Positions 25,232-33,691 of a DNA stretch of 64,000 nucleotides are shown here, one piece after another. Positions within the stretch are counted from its first letter, which is position 1. Each line of letters starts with the position of its first letter. The notes beneath the pieces are model-generated. The model was not told where the DNA came from and ran no database searches. It saw nothing but the letters and a program-made list of their open reading frames with translations. The position numbers and the translations under genes were made by a program. The stretch is from positions 1 to 64,000 of the forward strand of contig NZ_JBHZGK010000011.1 of the NCBI RefSeq assembly GCF_051900425.1, in the 5' to 3' direction. Source of the stretch: Frateuria_A sp051900425. GTDB lineage: Bacteria; Pseudomonadota; Gammaproteobacteria; Xanthomonadales; Rhodanobacteraceae.

Positions 25232-25585
25232 ATGAAGCGTGCGCTCACCCTGCTCTTCTTCGGCGCCGTGCTGGCGTTGTCCTCCACTGCGCTGCTGGCC
25301 GAAGGCAACGTCGACAACGGCAAGACCAAGGCCGCCGCCTGTTTCGCCTGCCACGGTGCCGACGGCAACGCGGTCGACCCGCAGTACCCGCGCCTGGCCG
25401 GCCAGTACAACCTGTACCTGCAGCAGGCGCTGCACGAGTACAAGGACGGCCGCCGAAACAACCCGATCATGAAGGGCTTCGTCGCCACCCTGTCCGACCA
25501 GGACATCGAAGACGTCGCCGCCTACTTCTCCAGCCTGCCGACCAAGCTGCACACGCTGGACGGGCACATCCAGGGCGACAAGTAA
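25232..25585 (+). CDS. Small periplasmic cytochrome c, class I (second of pair)
   Basis: A 117-residue secreted cytochrome with a signal peptide (MKRALTLLFFGAVLALSS, cleaved near LLA-EG), heme motif CFACH, a likely Met ligand in NPIMKGF, and the class I ending DQDIEDVAAYFSSL. It has the same plan as the preceding gene and is probably an old duplicate. Together they look like a split di-heme c4-type carrier. A strong terminator follows. Confidence 0.9.
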   Translation: MKRALTLLFFGAVLALSSTALLAEGNVDNGKTKAAACFACHGADGNAVDPQYPRLAGQYNLYLQQALHEYKDGRRNNPIMKGFVATLSDQDIEDVAAYFSSLPTKLHTLDGHIQGDK

Positions 25586-25608
25586 GCCAGCTCCAATCGA
25601 GCAAAAAC

Positions 25609-25637
25609 AAAAGGCCCGCTTCCAGCGGGCCTTTTTC
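25609..25637 (+). terminator. Rho-independent terminator after the cytochrome pair
   Basis: AAAGGCCCGCT and AGCGGGCCTTT form an 11-bp stem with a short TCC centre, followed by a T run and preceded by A residues. Confidence 0.85.
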
Positions 25638-25856
25638 GTTCGCGCCCTCTTCCCGCCGGGGAGAGGGTTGAGGTGAGCGGCCAAGGCTGGGCGGAAACCC
25701 TGTAGGAGCGCACCTGTGCGCGACCGCCATGCACGGATTCAGACGCCAGCCTGCCGGTCGGGGGAAGAAGCCCCGCTGACGTTTCTGATGGAGATCATCG
25801 CGAGCCCCGGCCCCTCACCCCAGCCCTCTCCCCGGAGGGGATAGGGAGCAAAAGCA
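25638..25856. repeat. Composite repeat: CTCACCCC doublet with a nested TGTAGGAGCG unit
   Basis: The left arm (GGGGAGAGGGTTGAGGTGAG, about 25658-25677) and the right arm (CTCACCCCAGCCCTCTCCCC, about 25814-25833) are the same two arms found inside the ABC-F gene. Within the spacer sits a TGTAGGAGCG-type unit (25699-25732), which suggests one element inserted into another. There is no gene in this stretch. Confidence 0.75.
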
Positions 25857-25875
25857 CCTCTTCGCCGACCAGGTC

Positions 25876-26481
25876 TCACCCCATCGCCGAGCTGCCGGCG
25901 TGTTCCTTGTAGTACGGATTGCGCCCACCGCTGTGGTCGGTCGCATCGCGCACCGCCGTGATCTCCGGCACCCGCTCGCGCAGCGTCTTCTCCACGCCGT
26001 TCTTGAGCGTGACGTCCACCATGCTGCAGCCGTGGCAGCCGCCGCCGAACTGGAGCAGGACGGCGCCGTCCGAAGTGACCTCCAGCAGGCTCACGCGCCC
26101 GCCATGCGAGGCAATCCGTGGATTGATCTCGGCCTCGAGTACATAGCGCACCCGCTCGATCAAGCCCGCATCCGCGCCAGGAATCTCCCCCTTGATGCGC
26201 GGCGCGCGGATGTTGAGCTGGCCACCGGTCGGATTGGGCTCGTAGTCGACGCTGGCGCCGTCCAGCCAGCGCGCGCTGTCGCCTTCCAGGTAAAAGCTGA
26301 ACCCTTCGCACTCGACCAGCCACTCGTTGCCGCCGAGATCACGCGGCTCGCAGAACTCCAGCTCGCAGTTGGCGGCCGGGGTGCCCGGCGCGGTCACGCG
26401 CAGCAGGATGCCCAGCTCATCGCCCTGCTGGGCCAGCAGGCGGCGGAAATGCTGCTGCGCGCGGTCGGAAATATCGATCAT
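25876..26481 (-). CDS. nfuA: Fe-S biogenesis protein NfuA
   Basis: A 201-residue carrier that receives a [4Fe-4S] cluster and passes it to apo-proteins. It has the degenerate A-type N-terminal domain (residues 1-95) and the C-terminal Nfu domain with the CxxC cluster site GGCHGCSM (Cys149, Cys152). The end GRNPYYKEHAGSSAMG is characteristic of gammaproteobacterial NfuA. The ATG at 26481 begins MIDISDRAQQHFRRLL as in relatives. It is transcribed alone, between repeat elements on both sides. Confidence 0.95.
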   Translation of the reverse strand: MIDISDRAQQHFRRLLAQQGDELGILLRVTAPGTPAANCELEFCEPRDLGGNEWLVECEGFSFYLEGDSARWLDGASVDYEPNPTGGQLNIRAPRIKGEIPGADAGLIERVRYVLEAEINPRIASHGGRVSLLEVTSDGAVLLQFGGGCHGCSMVDVTLKNGVEKTLRERVPEITAVRDATDHSGGRNPYYKEHAGSSAMG

Positions 26482-26572
26482 CGAACGGACTCTCCAGCGC
26501 CGGTGGGGATGCCCGGCGGAAACAGCACCATTTTAGTCCTGTTTCACCCAAAAGTCCGGATGCCCCGCTTTT

Positions 26573-26644
26573 TGTAGGAGCCCGCTTGCGGGCGATGCCT
26601 GGCGTTCAGACTGGAGAGCATCGCTCGCAAGCGGGCTCCTGCAA
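26573..26644. repeat. Inverted pair of TGTAGGAGCCCGCTTGCGGG repeats
   Basis: TGTAGGAGCCCGCTTGCGGG and the inverted copy GCAAGCGGGCTCCTGCA face each other over about 33 bases of spacer. This is the classic REP pair geometry, of a different sequence class from the CACCTGTG repeats elsewhere in the window. Confidence 0.85.
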
Positions 26645-26708
26645 TGTGCGTTTTGACTTTTTCCCGCGCAACTCGGACCCTCGTCTTTTTCCATGGCCGG
26701 AGCCCGCA

Positions 26709-27047
26709 ATGAACCGCAACGACCTCGCCAACCAGCATTGCCAGCCGCGCAAGGGCAAGGAACACGCGATCACGCCAGACCAGGCGCAGGAATTGCTGGC
26801 GCAGCTACCCGGCTGGCAGCTCGCGAACGATGGCAAGGCCATCGTCAAGGACTTCCGCTTCGACGATTTTCACCGCACGCTGGGTTTCATCAACGCGGTC
26901 GGTTTTATGGCCAACCGAGAGGATCATCATCCCGACCTCGAGGCCGGTTACGGCCATTGCCAGGTGCTGTGGTCCACCCACGACGTGGGCGGTCTTTCGC
27001 TCAACGATTTTGTTTGCGCGGCCCGGGTCGAGGCGCTGCTGGCCTGA
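26709..27047 (+). CDS. phhB: Pterin-4a-carbinolamine dehydratase
   Basis: A 112-residue enzyme that dehydrates 4a-hydroxytetrahydrobiopterin, recycling the cofactor of phenylalanine hydroxylase; family members also act as DcoH-type cofactors. The catalytic region is ANREDHHPDLEAGYGHCQVLW, with the HHPD motif, and the C-terminal ending is typical (GLSLNDFVCAARVEALL). The start MNRNDLANQHCQPRKGKEH matches relatives. phhA is not nearby. Its last 47 bases overlap the convergent rluC gene. Confidence 0.93.
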   Translation: MNRNDLANQHCQPRKGKEHAITPDQAQELLAQLPGWQLANDGKAIVKDFRFDDFHRTLGFINAVGFMANREDHHPDLEAGYGHCQVLWSTHDVGGLSLNDFVCAARVEALLA

Positions 27048-28017
27048 GCCAGCGATTGCTTTTTCCTTTATCGCCAAGGGCATCAAGGACTTTCTTCAAG
27101 TCCTCCGGCAGCGGCGCGGAGAAGCCATAGGCACGCCCCTCCAGTTCGAATCCCATGTGAGCGGCGTGCAGGAACAGCCGTTGCAGGCCCTTCTCGCGGA
27201 AGCGCTTGTTGGCCTCGCGATCGCCGTATTTGGTGTCCCCGGCCAACGGATGGCCGATGTGGGCGGCGTGCACGCGGATCTGGTGGGTGCGCCCGGTGCC
27301 CAGCGTCGCCTGCATCAGGCGAGCGCCGGTGAGCTGCTCCATTTCGCGGAAAAAAGTCAATGACGGCTTGCCGTTATCGGACACTCTTGCCATCCGTTCT
27401 CCGCCCTGGAGCACGGATTTCAAGAGCGGCGCGTTGACGTCGAAACGCGCCTTGGGCGGGTGGCCGACCATCAGGCACAGGTACTGCTTGGTCACCTGAC
27501 CGGCACGGATCGCCGCCTGCAGCCCGGTGAGCCCGGCGCGGGTCTTGGCGAACACCAGCACGCCGCTGGTATCCCGGTCGAGCCGGTGGACCAGCTCCAG
27601 GTGCTGCTCCGGGCGGGCGGCCCGCAGCAGTTCGATGGCCCCGTGGCTGACGCCGGACCCGCCGTGGCTGGCGATGCCCGAAGGCTTGTCGATCGCCAGG
27701 AAATGCTTGTCCTCGAAGATCACCGCCTCGGCGACCGCGGCCACCATGTCGGCGGACGGCCCTCGCTCGGGCGCCTTCTCGGCCGTGCGAACCGGTGGAA
27801 TCCGCAGAATATCGCCGGCACTGAGACGCGTATCCGGCTTGGCCCGCTTGCCGTTCACGCGCACCTGGCCGGTGCGCAGCAGGCGGTAGATCATGCTCTT
27901 GGGCACCCCCTTGAGCAGGGTCATCAAGGCGTTGTCGATCCGCTGGCCGTCGCGCTCGGGGCCGATATCGACTTGACGCACACCTTGAGGTGCGTCATGG
28001 GAAGTTACCGTCTGCAT
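27001..28017 (-). CDS. rluC: 23S rRNA pseudouridine synthase, RluC type
   Basis: A 338-residue RluA-family pseudouridine synthase, expected to modify 955/2504/2580 of 23S rRNA. An N-terminal S4 RNA-binding domain (about 22-80, with RIDNALMTLLKGVPKSMIYR) precedes the catalytic domain with HRLDRDTSG (Asp147) and the later RTHQIRVH and GDTKYG motifs. The basic C-terminal tail is longer than usual and runs into the phhB coding region on the opposite strand. It stands back to back with rne, as in many gammaproteobacteria. Confidence 0.93.
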   Translation of the reverse strand: MQTVTSHDAPQGVRQVDIGPERDGQRIDNALMTLLKGVPKSMIYRLLRTGQVRVNGKRAKPDTRLSAGDILRIPPVRTAEKAPERGPSADMVAAVAEAVIFEDKHFLAIDKPSGIASHGGSGVSHGAIELLRAARPEQHLELVHRLDRDTSGVLVFAKTRAGLTGLQAAIRAGQVTKQYLCLMVGHPPKARFDVNAPLLKSVLQGGERMARVSDNGKPSLTFFREMEQLTGARLMQATLGTGRTHQIRVHAAHIGHPLAGDTKYGDREANKRFREKGLQRLFLHAAHMGFELEGRAYGFSAPLPEDLKKVLDALGDKGKSNRWLRPAAPRPGPRKQNR

Positions 28018-28357
28018 TGAAAAAAACCTGGGGTAATAGGATACTCGGCGGGCGCTTTATGTCCCCCTTCGAGTTCGTTCGTGGCGGGGACGCCCGTCCG
28101 CGACCAAAGGCGAGGATTGCGCCGGTGGCCACCCCGGCAGCCGGCCGTAAACTCCCAAATATCGTAACGGTTCGGGATGCCGTTGTCCGCCGCCAGGGGG
28201 TGGCGAGACGGCGAAGCGCGTGCCACGAATCACCCCGGTGTCGGACGATGCCGGTTTTATTTGCCGCCACCCGCAGCGGCGCGATCCCGGCAGGCAGCCT
28301 GAGTTAGGCGCCACCGTGGCACGCGACGCGCGGCCAGGCCGAAGGAAGAAAACTACA
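28018..28357. other. Divergent rluC-rne intergenic region with probable long rne leader
   Basis: A 340-base stretch without a gene. In many gammaproteobacteria rne has a long 5' leader that RNase E itself cleaves to regulate its own level, and this spacing allows the same here, but I did not recognise specific conserved hairpins. The ribosome site GGAAGA (28343-28348) serves rne. No other feature was seen. Confidence 0.45.
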
Positions 28358-31315
28358 ATGAAGCGCATGTTGATCAACGCAACTCAGCGTGAAGAGTTGC
28401 GCGTGGCCATTGTCGATGGCCAGACGCTGTACGACCTCGATATCGAGATTCCCTCCCGCGAGCAGAAAAAGGCCAATATCTACAAGGGCCGCATCACCCG
28501 CGTCGAGCAATCCCTGGAAGCCTGCTTCGTCGATTACGGCGCCGAGCGCCACGGTTTCCTGCCGCTGAAGGAAATCGCCGACCAGTACTTCACCCCGGGC
28601 CTGAACCCGAACAAGTCCAGCATCCGCGAGCTGCTGAAGGAAGGCCAGGAACTGGTCGTCCAGGTCGAGAAGGAAGAGCGCGGCAACAAGGGTGCGGCGC
28701 TGACCACCTTCATCAGCCTGGCCGGCCGCTACATGGTGCTGATGCCGAACAACCCGAAGGCCGGCGGCGTCTCCCGCCGGATCGAAGGCGAGGATCGGCA
28801 GGCACTGAAGGAAGCGCTCGACCATCTCACCGTTCCGGAAGACGTCGGCCTGATCGTGCGCACCGCCGGCATGGGCCGCGACGCCGAAGAGCTGCAGTGG
28901 GACCTGGACTACCTGCTGACCCTGTGGCGCTCGATTTCCGAGGCCGCGGCCAAGCAGAAGGCGCCGTTCCTGATCTACCAGGAATCGAAGCTCTTCATCC
29001 GCGCCCTGCGCGACTACCTGCGCAACGACATCGGCGAGATCCTCATCGACGAGGAGTCGCTCTACAACGACGCGCGCGAGTTCATGCAGCAGGTGATGCC
29101 CAACGCCCTGCGCAAGCTCAAGCTCTACAAGGACGACACCCCGCTCTTCTCGCGCTACCAGATCGAAACCCAGATCGAGAGCGCGTTCGACCGCCAGGTC
29201 CGCCTTCCGTCCGGCGGCTCGATCGTGATCGACCAGACCGAGGCGCTGACCGCGATCGACATCAACTCCTCCAAGGCCACCAAGGGCTCGGACATCGAGG
29301 AGACCGCGTTCAACACCAATTGCGAGGCCGCGGTGGAGATCGCCCGGCAGCTGCGCATCCGCGACGCCGGCGGCCTGATCGTCATCGACTTCATCGACAT
29401 GGACAGCCCGCGCCACCAGCGCGAAGTCGAAGAGAAGTTGAAGGACGCGCTCAAGCTCGACCGCGCCCGCGTCCAGATCGGCCGCATCAGCCGCTTCGGC
29501 CTGCTCGAAATGTCGCGTCAGCGTCTGCGCCCGAGCCTGGGCGAGGCCACCCAGATCGTGTGCCCGCGCTGCGAAGGCCACGGCCACATCCGCGGCATCG
29601 AATCGCTGGCGCTCTCGACCCTGCGCCTGATCGAAGAGCACGCCATGAAGGACAACACCGGCCAGGTGCTGGTGCAGGCCCCGCCGGCGGTGGCCAACTT
29701 CATGCTCAACGAGAAGCGCGCCAGCGTGGTCGAGATCGAGCTGCGCAACAAGGTGCACGTGGTCATCGTCGCGGACGACAAGCTCGAGACCCCGCACATC
29801 GAGATCCAGCGCATCCGCGAAGCGGACATGGGTGAACACAGCAAGCCCAGCTACGAGCGCCTGACCGCGGTCGAGGCTGCACCGGTGCCGAAGATGGGCC
29901 AGACCCTGGGAAGCTCCGAACAGCCTGCGGTGAGCGGTATCGTGCCGGCCACCCCGGCGCCGGTGCGCGAGGAAGCGCCAGCCCCGGCGCCAGCCCCCGC
30001 GGCGGCGCCGCGTCCGCGTCCGGCCAGTGCGCCGGCTCCGCAGGGCGGCGTGATTTCGCGCCTGCTGGGATGGTTCCGCGGCAGCGCCACGCCGGCGTCG
30101 ACGGAAACCAGCGAGCGCAAGCAACCCGCGCAACCGGCTGCGCGCCAGGGTCGCCGTGACGAGCGCGGCCGCCCGCAGCAGGGCCAGAACGCGCAGCGCA
30201 ACCCGCGTCGGGACCAGAGCCAGTCGCAGCAGCAGCCCAAGGGCGGCTCTGGCAAGAACCCGCGCCAGCGCGGCAACGAGGCCGGTCCGCGCCAGCCGCA
30301 GCAGCAGGCCAGGGAACAGCAGCCGCGCCAGCCCAAGCCGGCCCCTGCCCCGTCGGCCGGCAACGACAACCAGGAACCGCGCAAGCAGGCGCCGGCCAGG
30401 CCGGAACGCGCCCCGCGTCCGGCGCAGGCGGAACAGCCGGCCGCCACGGCGGAGTCTTCGCCGGCGATCGATCCGATGAAGGAGATCGAGACGCCCATCG
30501 TTGCGCAGACCGATGCCAATGCCGCGGCGCCGGAAACCAAACCCGAGTCGGAAGGCGGCCAGCCGCGTCGCCGCCGCGGCCGTCGTGGTGGTCGCCGCCG
30601 CCGTCGCCACGAAGACGGAACGATCGTCCAGCATTCGGCGTCGCCCCAGCTCGATGAGCTGGATGACGAGGATCGCGAGGGGAACGAGTCCGATACGCCG
30701 GTGAAAAAGGCCGATCAGCGTTCGTCGATCGCTTCTGCCGCACCGACGGCCGTGGCCGCCGCAAAGGCCGCGACCGTCACGCCGGAACCGCGATCGCCCC
30801 AGGCCGAGGCGGCACCGGCGGTCCAGCCGCTGGCCGAATCGCAGCCGGTCGAAGCCAGGCTGCCTGAAGCGGTCGTGCCGGCGCCGGCGCCCACCGCGTT
30901 CAATCTCCCCCCGCTCCCGCCGATTCCGGCAGCGGCTGCCGTCGAGGAATCCACGCCTGCATCGATGACGCCGGCCGCGGCAGCGCCCGTTGAGGACCCC
31001 CTTCCTGCGGCTCCGCCCGCCGACGCCATGCCGGGGGCAGTGGAGGACGCGCCCGCGACGCCGGTCGTGGCCACCGATGCCTCGACGTCGGCCACCGAGG
31101 GAGTAGCCACCGCAGCAGCGCAGACCCAGGCCGATGCGGAAGACCAGCAACAGTCGGCCGCCTTCGAAGCGCCTGCTGTGCTCCCGAAGCAGGGCGACCT
31201 GCTTGCACACGCTCCCCGCCCGTCAGAGCTTCCGACTACCGAAGCGACGGATGAGCAGGATGAGCAGGAGCCGCCGAGCGACCGGCACCCGCCGCGGGAT
31301 GCAGCCCAGGGCTGA
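28358..31315 (+). CDS. rne: Ribonuclease E
   Basis: A 985-residue endoribonuclease that initiates mRNA decay and processes rRNA and tRNA. The conserved catalytic half (1 to about 500) starts MKRMLINATQREELRVAIVD, has the S1 domain (about 35-120), the active-site region VIDQTEALTAIDINS, and the zinc link CPRCEGHG (Cys402, Cys405). The C-terminal half is low-complexity, rich in Pro, Ala, Gln and Arg, with a polyarginine patch (about 730-750), as expected of the disordered scaffold that binds RNA and degradosome partners. The ATG at 28358 has a GGAAGA ribosome site. A terminator follows the stop. Confidence 0.95.
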   Translation: MKRMLINATQREELRVAIVDGQTLYDLDIEIPSREQKKANIYKGRITRVEQSLEACFVDYGAERHGFLPLKEIADQYFTPGLNPNKSSIRELLKEGQELVVQVEKEERGNKGAALTTFISLAGRYMVLMPNNPKAGGVSRRIEGEDRQALKEALDHLTVPEDVGLIVRTAGMGRDAEELQWDLDYLLTLWRSISEAAAKQKAPFLIYQESKLFIRALRDYLRNDIGEILIDEESLYNDAREFMQQVMPNALRKLKLYKDDTPLFSRYQIETQIESAFDRQVRLPSGGSIVIDQTEALTAIDINSSKATKGSDIEETAFNTNCEAAVEIARQLRIRDAGGLIVIDFIDMDSPRHQREVEEKLKDALKLDRARVQIGRISRFGLLEMSRQRLRPSLGEATQIVCPRCEGHGHIRGIESLALSTLRLIEEHAMKDNTGQVLVQAPPAVANFMLNEKRASVVEIELRNKVHVVIVADDKLETPHIEIQRIREADMGEHSKPSYERLTAVEAAPVPKMGQTLGSSEQPAVSGIVPATPAPVREEAPAPAPAPAAAPRPRPASAPAPQGGVISRLLGWFRGSATPASTETSERKQPAQPAARQGRRDERGRPQQGQNAQRNPRRDQSQSQQQPKGGSGKNPRQRGNEAGPRQPQQQAREQQPRQPKPAPAPSAGNDNQEPRKQAPARPERAPRPAQAEQPAATAESSPAIDPMKEIETPIVAQTDANAAAPETKPESEGGQPRRRRGRRGGRRRRRHEDGTIVQHSASPQLDELDDEDREGNESDTPVKKADQRSSIASAAPTAVAAAKAATVTPEPRSPQAEAAPAVQPLAESQPVEARLPEAVVPAPAPTAFNLPPLPPIPAAAAVEESTPASMTPAAAAPVEDPLPAAPPADAMPGAVEDAPATPVVATDASTSATEGVATAAAQTQADAEDQQQSAAFEAPAVLPKQGDLLAHAPRPSELPTTEATDEQDEQEPPSDRHPPRDAAQG

Positions 31316-31334
31316 CGGTCAAAATCGAGGCATG

Positions 31335-31366
31335 AAAAAAAGCCGGACGCATGTCCGGCTTTTTCT
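31335..31366. terminator. Terminator after rne, possibly bidirectional
   Basis: An 8-bp stem AGCCGGAC/GTCCGGCT with a GCAT loop, preceded by seven A and followed by TTTTCTT, works in both directions by sequence. Confidence 0.85.
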
Positions 31367-31437
31367 TGTCCGCGTCAGGCGGCCCATCGTGGTGTACCCC
31401 GGCGCGCACTCCTGGTAAGCGCCTCGCACATGAGGGA

Positions 31438-31466
31438 AAGGCCCGCCCTGCTTGCAGGGCGGCCTT
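31438..31466 (-). terminator. Hairpin after the GacA-like regulator
   Basis: AAGGCC plus GCCCTGC pairs with GCAGGGC plus GGCCTT around a TT centre, with one bulged C. It lies just past the stop of the minus-strand regulator. The T run after it on the minus strand is weak. Confidence 0.5.
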
Positions 31467-31476
31467 GGGGCGTGCC

Positions 31477-32127
31477 TCACCCGACCTGGTTGGGCGCGTC
31501 GAGCAGCCCGTGCACCGTCATGAGGTGCGCGAGGCCGATGACGTGCTCGACCTGCAGCTTTTCCATCAGGCGCTGCTTATAGGTAGAGACGGTTTTCGGG
31601 CTGAGGTTGAGCTGGTCGCCGATCACCGTCAGCGGCTTGCCGCGGACCAGCATCATGGCGACCTCCAGCTCGCGGCTGGACAGCGCGTCAAACGGTGAGC
31701 CGCTATTGCCGTCGAGCGTGGCCAGGGCCAGTTGCTGGGCCACCGCCGGGGCCAGGTAACGACGCCCACTGGCTACCTGGCGCACGGCCACCAGCAACTC
31801 GTCGGCCGAGCAGCCCTTGGTGAGATAGCCCAGCGCACCCGCGTCGAGCAGGCGCTTGGGAAAGCGCGCGTCGTCGACCACGGTGATGATGATGATGTGG
31901 GTGTTGAGCTTGGCGCGGATCACCCGCTCGGTCAGTTCGATGCCGCTCATCCCCGGCATGTGTACGTCGACCAGCGCCACGTCGGGCGCCAGCGTGCGGA
32001 TCAGCCGCAACCCCTCTTCCGCCGTCCCTGCCTCACCCTTGATGCGTACGTCCGGCTGCTGCTGCAGGATCATGCGAAAGCCGGTGCGTACCAGTTCGTG
32101 ATCGTCCACGAGCACGATGTTGATCAC
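31477..32127 (-). CDS. LuxR-family response regulator, GacA/UvrY-like
   Basis: A 216-residue two-domain regulator. The receiver has LVDDHE at residues 7-12, acceptor Asp54 in ALVDVHMPG, Thr in IITVVDD, and Lys in GYLTKG. The C-terminal LuxR helix-turn-helix has LSSRELEVAMMLVRGK and LNLSPKTVSTYKQRLMEKL. The order and spacing match GacA/UvrY, which activate small RNAs of the Csr/Rsm system; that role is inferred from family only. GTG 32127 is the start because it follows AAGGAGG at 8 bases; the frame upstream is not preceded by a good site. It is flanked by terminators. Confidence 0.88.
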   Translation of the reverse strand: MINIVLVDDHELVRTGFRMILQQQPDVRIKGEAGTAEEGLRLIRTLAPDVALVDVHMPGMSGIELTERVIRAKLNTHIIIITVVDDARFPKRLLDAGALGYLTKGCSADELLVAVRQVASGRRYLAPAVAQQLALATLDGNSGSPFDALSSRELEVAMMLVRGKPLTVIGDQLNLSPKTVSTYKQRLMEKLQVEHVIGLAHLMTVHGLLDAPNQVG

Positions 32128-32204
32128 TTCAAGCCCTCCTTGGGAATAGTGAAAGAAAAGTAGGTGGCCGCTCTCCGCAATGCAAGCGTTCGCGTGCCAC
32201 GCAA

Positions 32205-32233
32205 ACAAAAAACCCGCCGTGTGGCGGGTTTTT
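32205..32233. terminator. Terminator between tRNA-Leu and the GacA-like gene
   Basis: AAAACCCGCC and GGCGGGTTTT form a 10-bp stem with a GTGT loop, flanked by A and T runs, so it reads as a terminator on both strands. It ends the tRNA-Leu transcript from the minus strand. Confidence 0.85.
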
Positions 32234-32263
32234 CGGGAGCGGAGATGACGACCGCTTCGTTGT

Positions 32264-32348
32264 TGGTGCCCAAGGGGGGACTCGAACCCCCACGCCTCTC
32301 GGCGCTACCACCTCAAGGTAGTGCGTCTACCAATTCCGCCACCTGGGC
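32264..32348 (-). tRNA. tRNA-Leu(GAG)
   Basis: An 85-base class II tRNA including an encoded CCA. The acceptor GCCCAGG pairs with CCUUGGGC, the D arm reads GGUAGACGC, the anticodon loop CUUGAGG gives GAG, there is a variable arm typical of tRNA-Leu, and the T arm has GGUUCGAGUCC. It lies 14 bases after secG in the same direction, a common arrangement in gammaproteobacteria. Confidence 0.96.
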
Positions 32349-32362
32349 AGGTGTGTTGCGTA

Positions 32363-32800
32363 TTACTTCGTCGAACCCGCCGGGGCGGGAACGTCCGACT
32401 TTGCCGGAGCGCCGGCAGTCGGCACATCGCTGTTGCTCCTCGCCGGAGCCTGCGGCACGTCGCCGTTGCTCTTGGCCGGAGCCGCGGGCTGCGCATTCTG
32501 GGCGGGCGCGGGCTTCTTGGCAAGCCCGGACATCACGCCGAGGTCGGCCTGCTCCGCCTGCGGCGCGCCGTTGCGGCTCAGGTAGATGCCCATGCCGAGG
32601 CTCAGCAGGAAGAACAGCGCCGCCAGCACCGCGGTGGCGCGGGTGAGGAAGCTGGCCGAGCCGCGCGCACCGAATACCGTGGCCGACGCGCCGCCGCCGA
32701 AACCGGAGCCCGCGTCGGCGCCGGCGCCGCGCTGCATGAGGATCAGCACGATCATCGCCGCGGCGATCAGGATGTAAAACACGCTGAAGATGACGAACAT
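32363..32800 (-). CDS. secG: Preprotein translocase subunit SecG
   Basis: A 145-residue inner-membrane protein with the two SecG transmembrane helices (residues 3-22 and about 53-75) separated by the conserved LMQRGAGADAGSGFGGG segment. SecG assists SecYE in protein export. The C-terminal tail (about 90-145) is an Ala/Pro-rich extension with three loose repeats of KSNGDVP/RSNSDVP/KSDVP, longer than in E. coli SecG (110 residues). The gene follows tpiA and precedes tRNA-Leu. Confidence 0.93.
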   Translation of the reverse strand: MFVIFSVFYILIAAAMIVLILMQRGAGADAGSGFGGGASATVFGARGSASFLTRATAVLAALFFLLSLGMGIYLSRNGAPQAEQADLGVMSGLAKKPAPAQNAQPAAPAKSNGDVPQAPARSNSDVPTAGAPAKSDVPAPAGSTK

Positions 32801-32822
32801 GTTCTGTAGGAATCCGTAGGCT

Positions 32823-33572
32823 TCAATGCGCTGCGGCGCAGATGCCGAGGAAATCGGTCGCGGTGAGCGAAGCACCGCCGATCAGGCCCCCATCCACGTC
32901 CGGCTGCGCGAACAATGCCGCGGCATTCGCCGCCTTGACGCTGCCGCCGTAAAGCAGCCGGGTCAGACGGGCAATCATACCATCCTCACGTTCCAGTTGG
33001 CTACGAATGAACGCGTGCGCCTGTTGCGCCTGTTCCGGCGAGGCGGTCTGGCCGGTGCCGATCGCCCACACCGGCTCGTATGCGATCACGGCGGTGTAGA
33101 AAGGCGCGATGCCGCAGTGCGCGAAGACGGCGCCGAGCTGGCGCGCAAGCACCGCCTCGGTCTGCCCGGCCTGGCGCTCGTCCAGCGTTTCGCCGATGCA
33201 CAGGATCGGAGTGAGGCCCGCGACGCAGGCGGCGGCGAACTTGCGCGCCACCAGTCCGTCGCTTTCGCGGTGGTACTGGCGGCGTTCGGAATGGCCCACT
33301 AGCACCCACTGCGCGCCGACATCGGCCAGCATCGCCGCCGATACCTCGCCGGTATAGGCGCCCTGCCCTTCGTGCTCACTGACGTCCTGGGCGCCGAAAC
33401 CGATGCCGCTGGCGCCGTGGCGCGCAGTGAGCTCGGCCAGGTACGGAAAAGGCGGGAACACCAGGACGTCGGCCTCCTGCGGGCGCTGCGCGGCGATCTC
33501 GGCCACCAGGGCCTCCGCCATCGAGCGGCTGCCATGCATCTTCCAGTTGCCGGCGACGAGTTTCCTGCGCAT
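32823..33572 (-). CDS. tpiA: Triosephosphate isomerase
   Basis: A 249-residue TIM-barrel enzyme interconverting dihydroxyacetone phosphate and glyceraldehyde 3-phosphate. Active-site residues are Lys11 in AGNWKMHG, His94 in LVGHSERR and Glu166 in AYEPVWAIGTG; the phosphate-binding LYGGSVKAANA follows. The ATG at 33572 gives the usual MRRKLVAGNWK start, though the frame continues upstream. It is followed by secG in the same operon. Confidence 0.96.
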   Translation of the reverse strand: MRRKLVAGNWKMHGSRSMAEALVAEIAAQRPQEADVLVFPPFPYLAELTARHGASGIGFGAQDVSEHEGQGAYTGEVSAAMLADVGAQWVLVGHSERRQYHRESDGLVARKFAAACVAGLTPILCIGETLDERQAGQTEAVLARQLGAVFAHCGIAPFYTAVIAYEPVWAIGTGQTASPEQAQQAHAFIRSQLEREDGMIARLTRLLYGGSVKAANAAALFAQPDVDGGLIGGASLTATDFLGICAAAH

Positions 33573-33691
33573 GCGATGCCTTCCGATGAAAAGCGGCAAG
33601 CATAGCGACCGCCCTGCAGCCCGGCAAACGGGTGCTGGCCGCCGATCGCGCGCTCGGCGATCATGCCGGAACCTGCTCCGTGGAAACGCCG

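Noticed and set aside
30100..30640. Direct repeats of CAG/CGC-rich units in rne
   Set aside because: These are codons of the low-complexity C-terminal scaffold, not a CRISPR or tandem array of separate origin. No CRISPR array was seen anywhere in the window.
28304..31210. A 968-codon minus-strand ORF across rne
   Set aside because: It mirrors rne, whose plus-strand protein has all the catalytic motifs. The minus frame is Arg/Gly-rich shadow.
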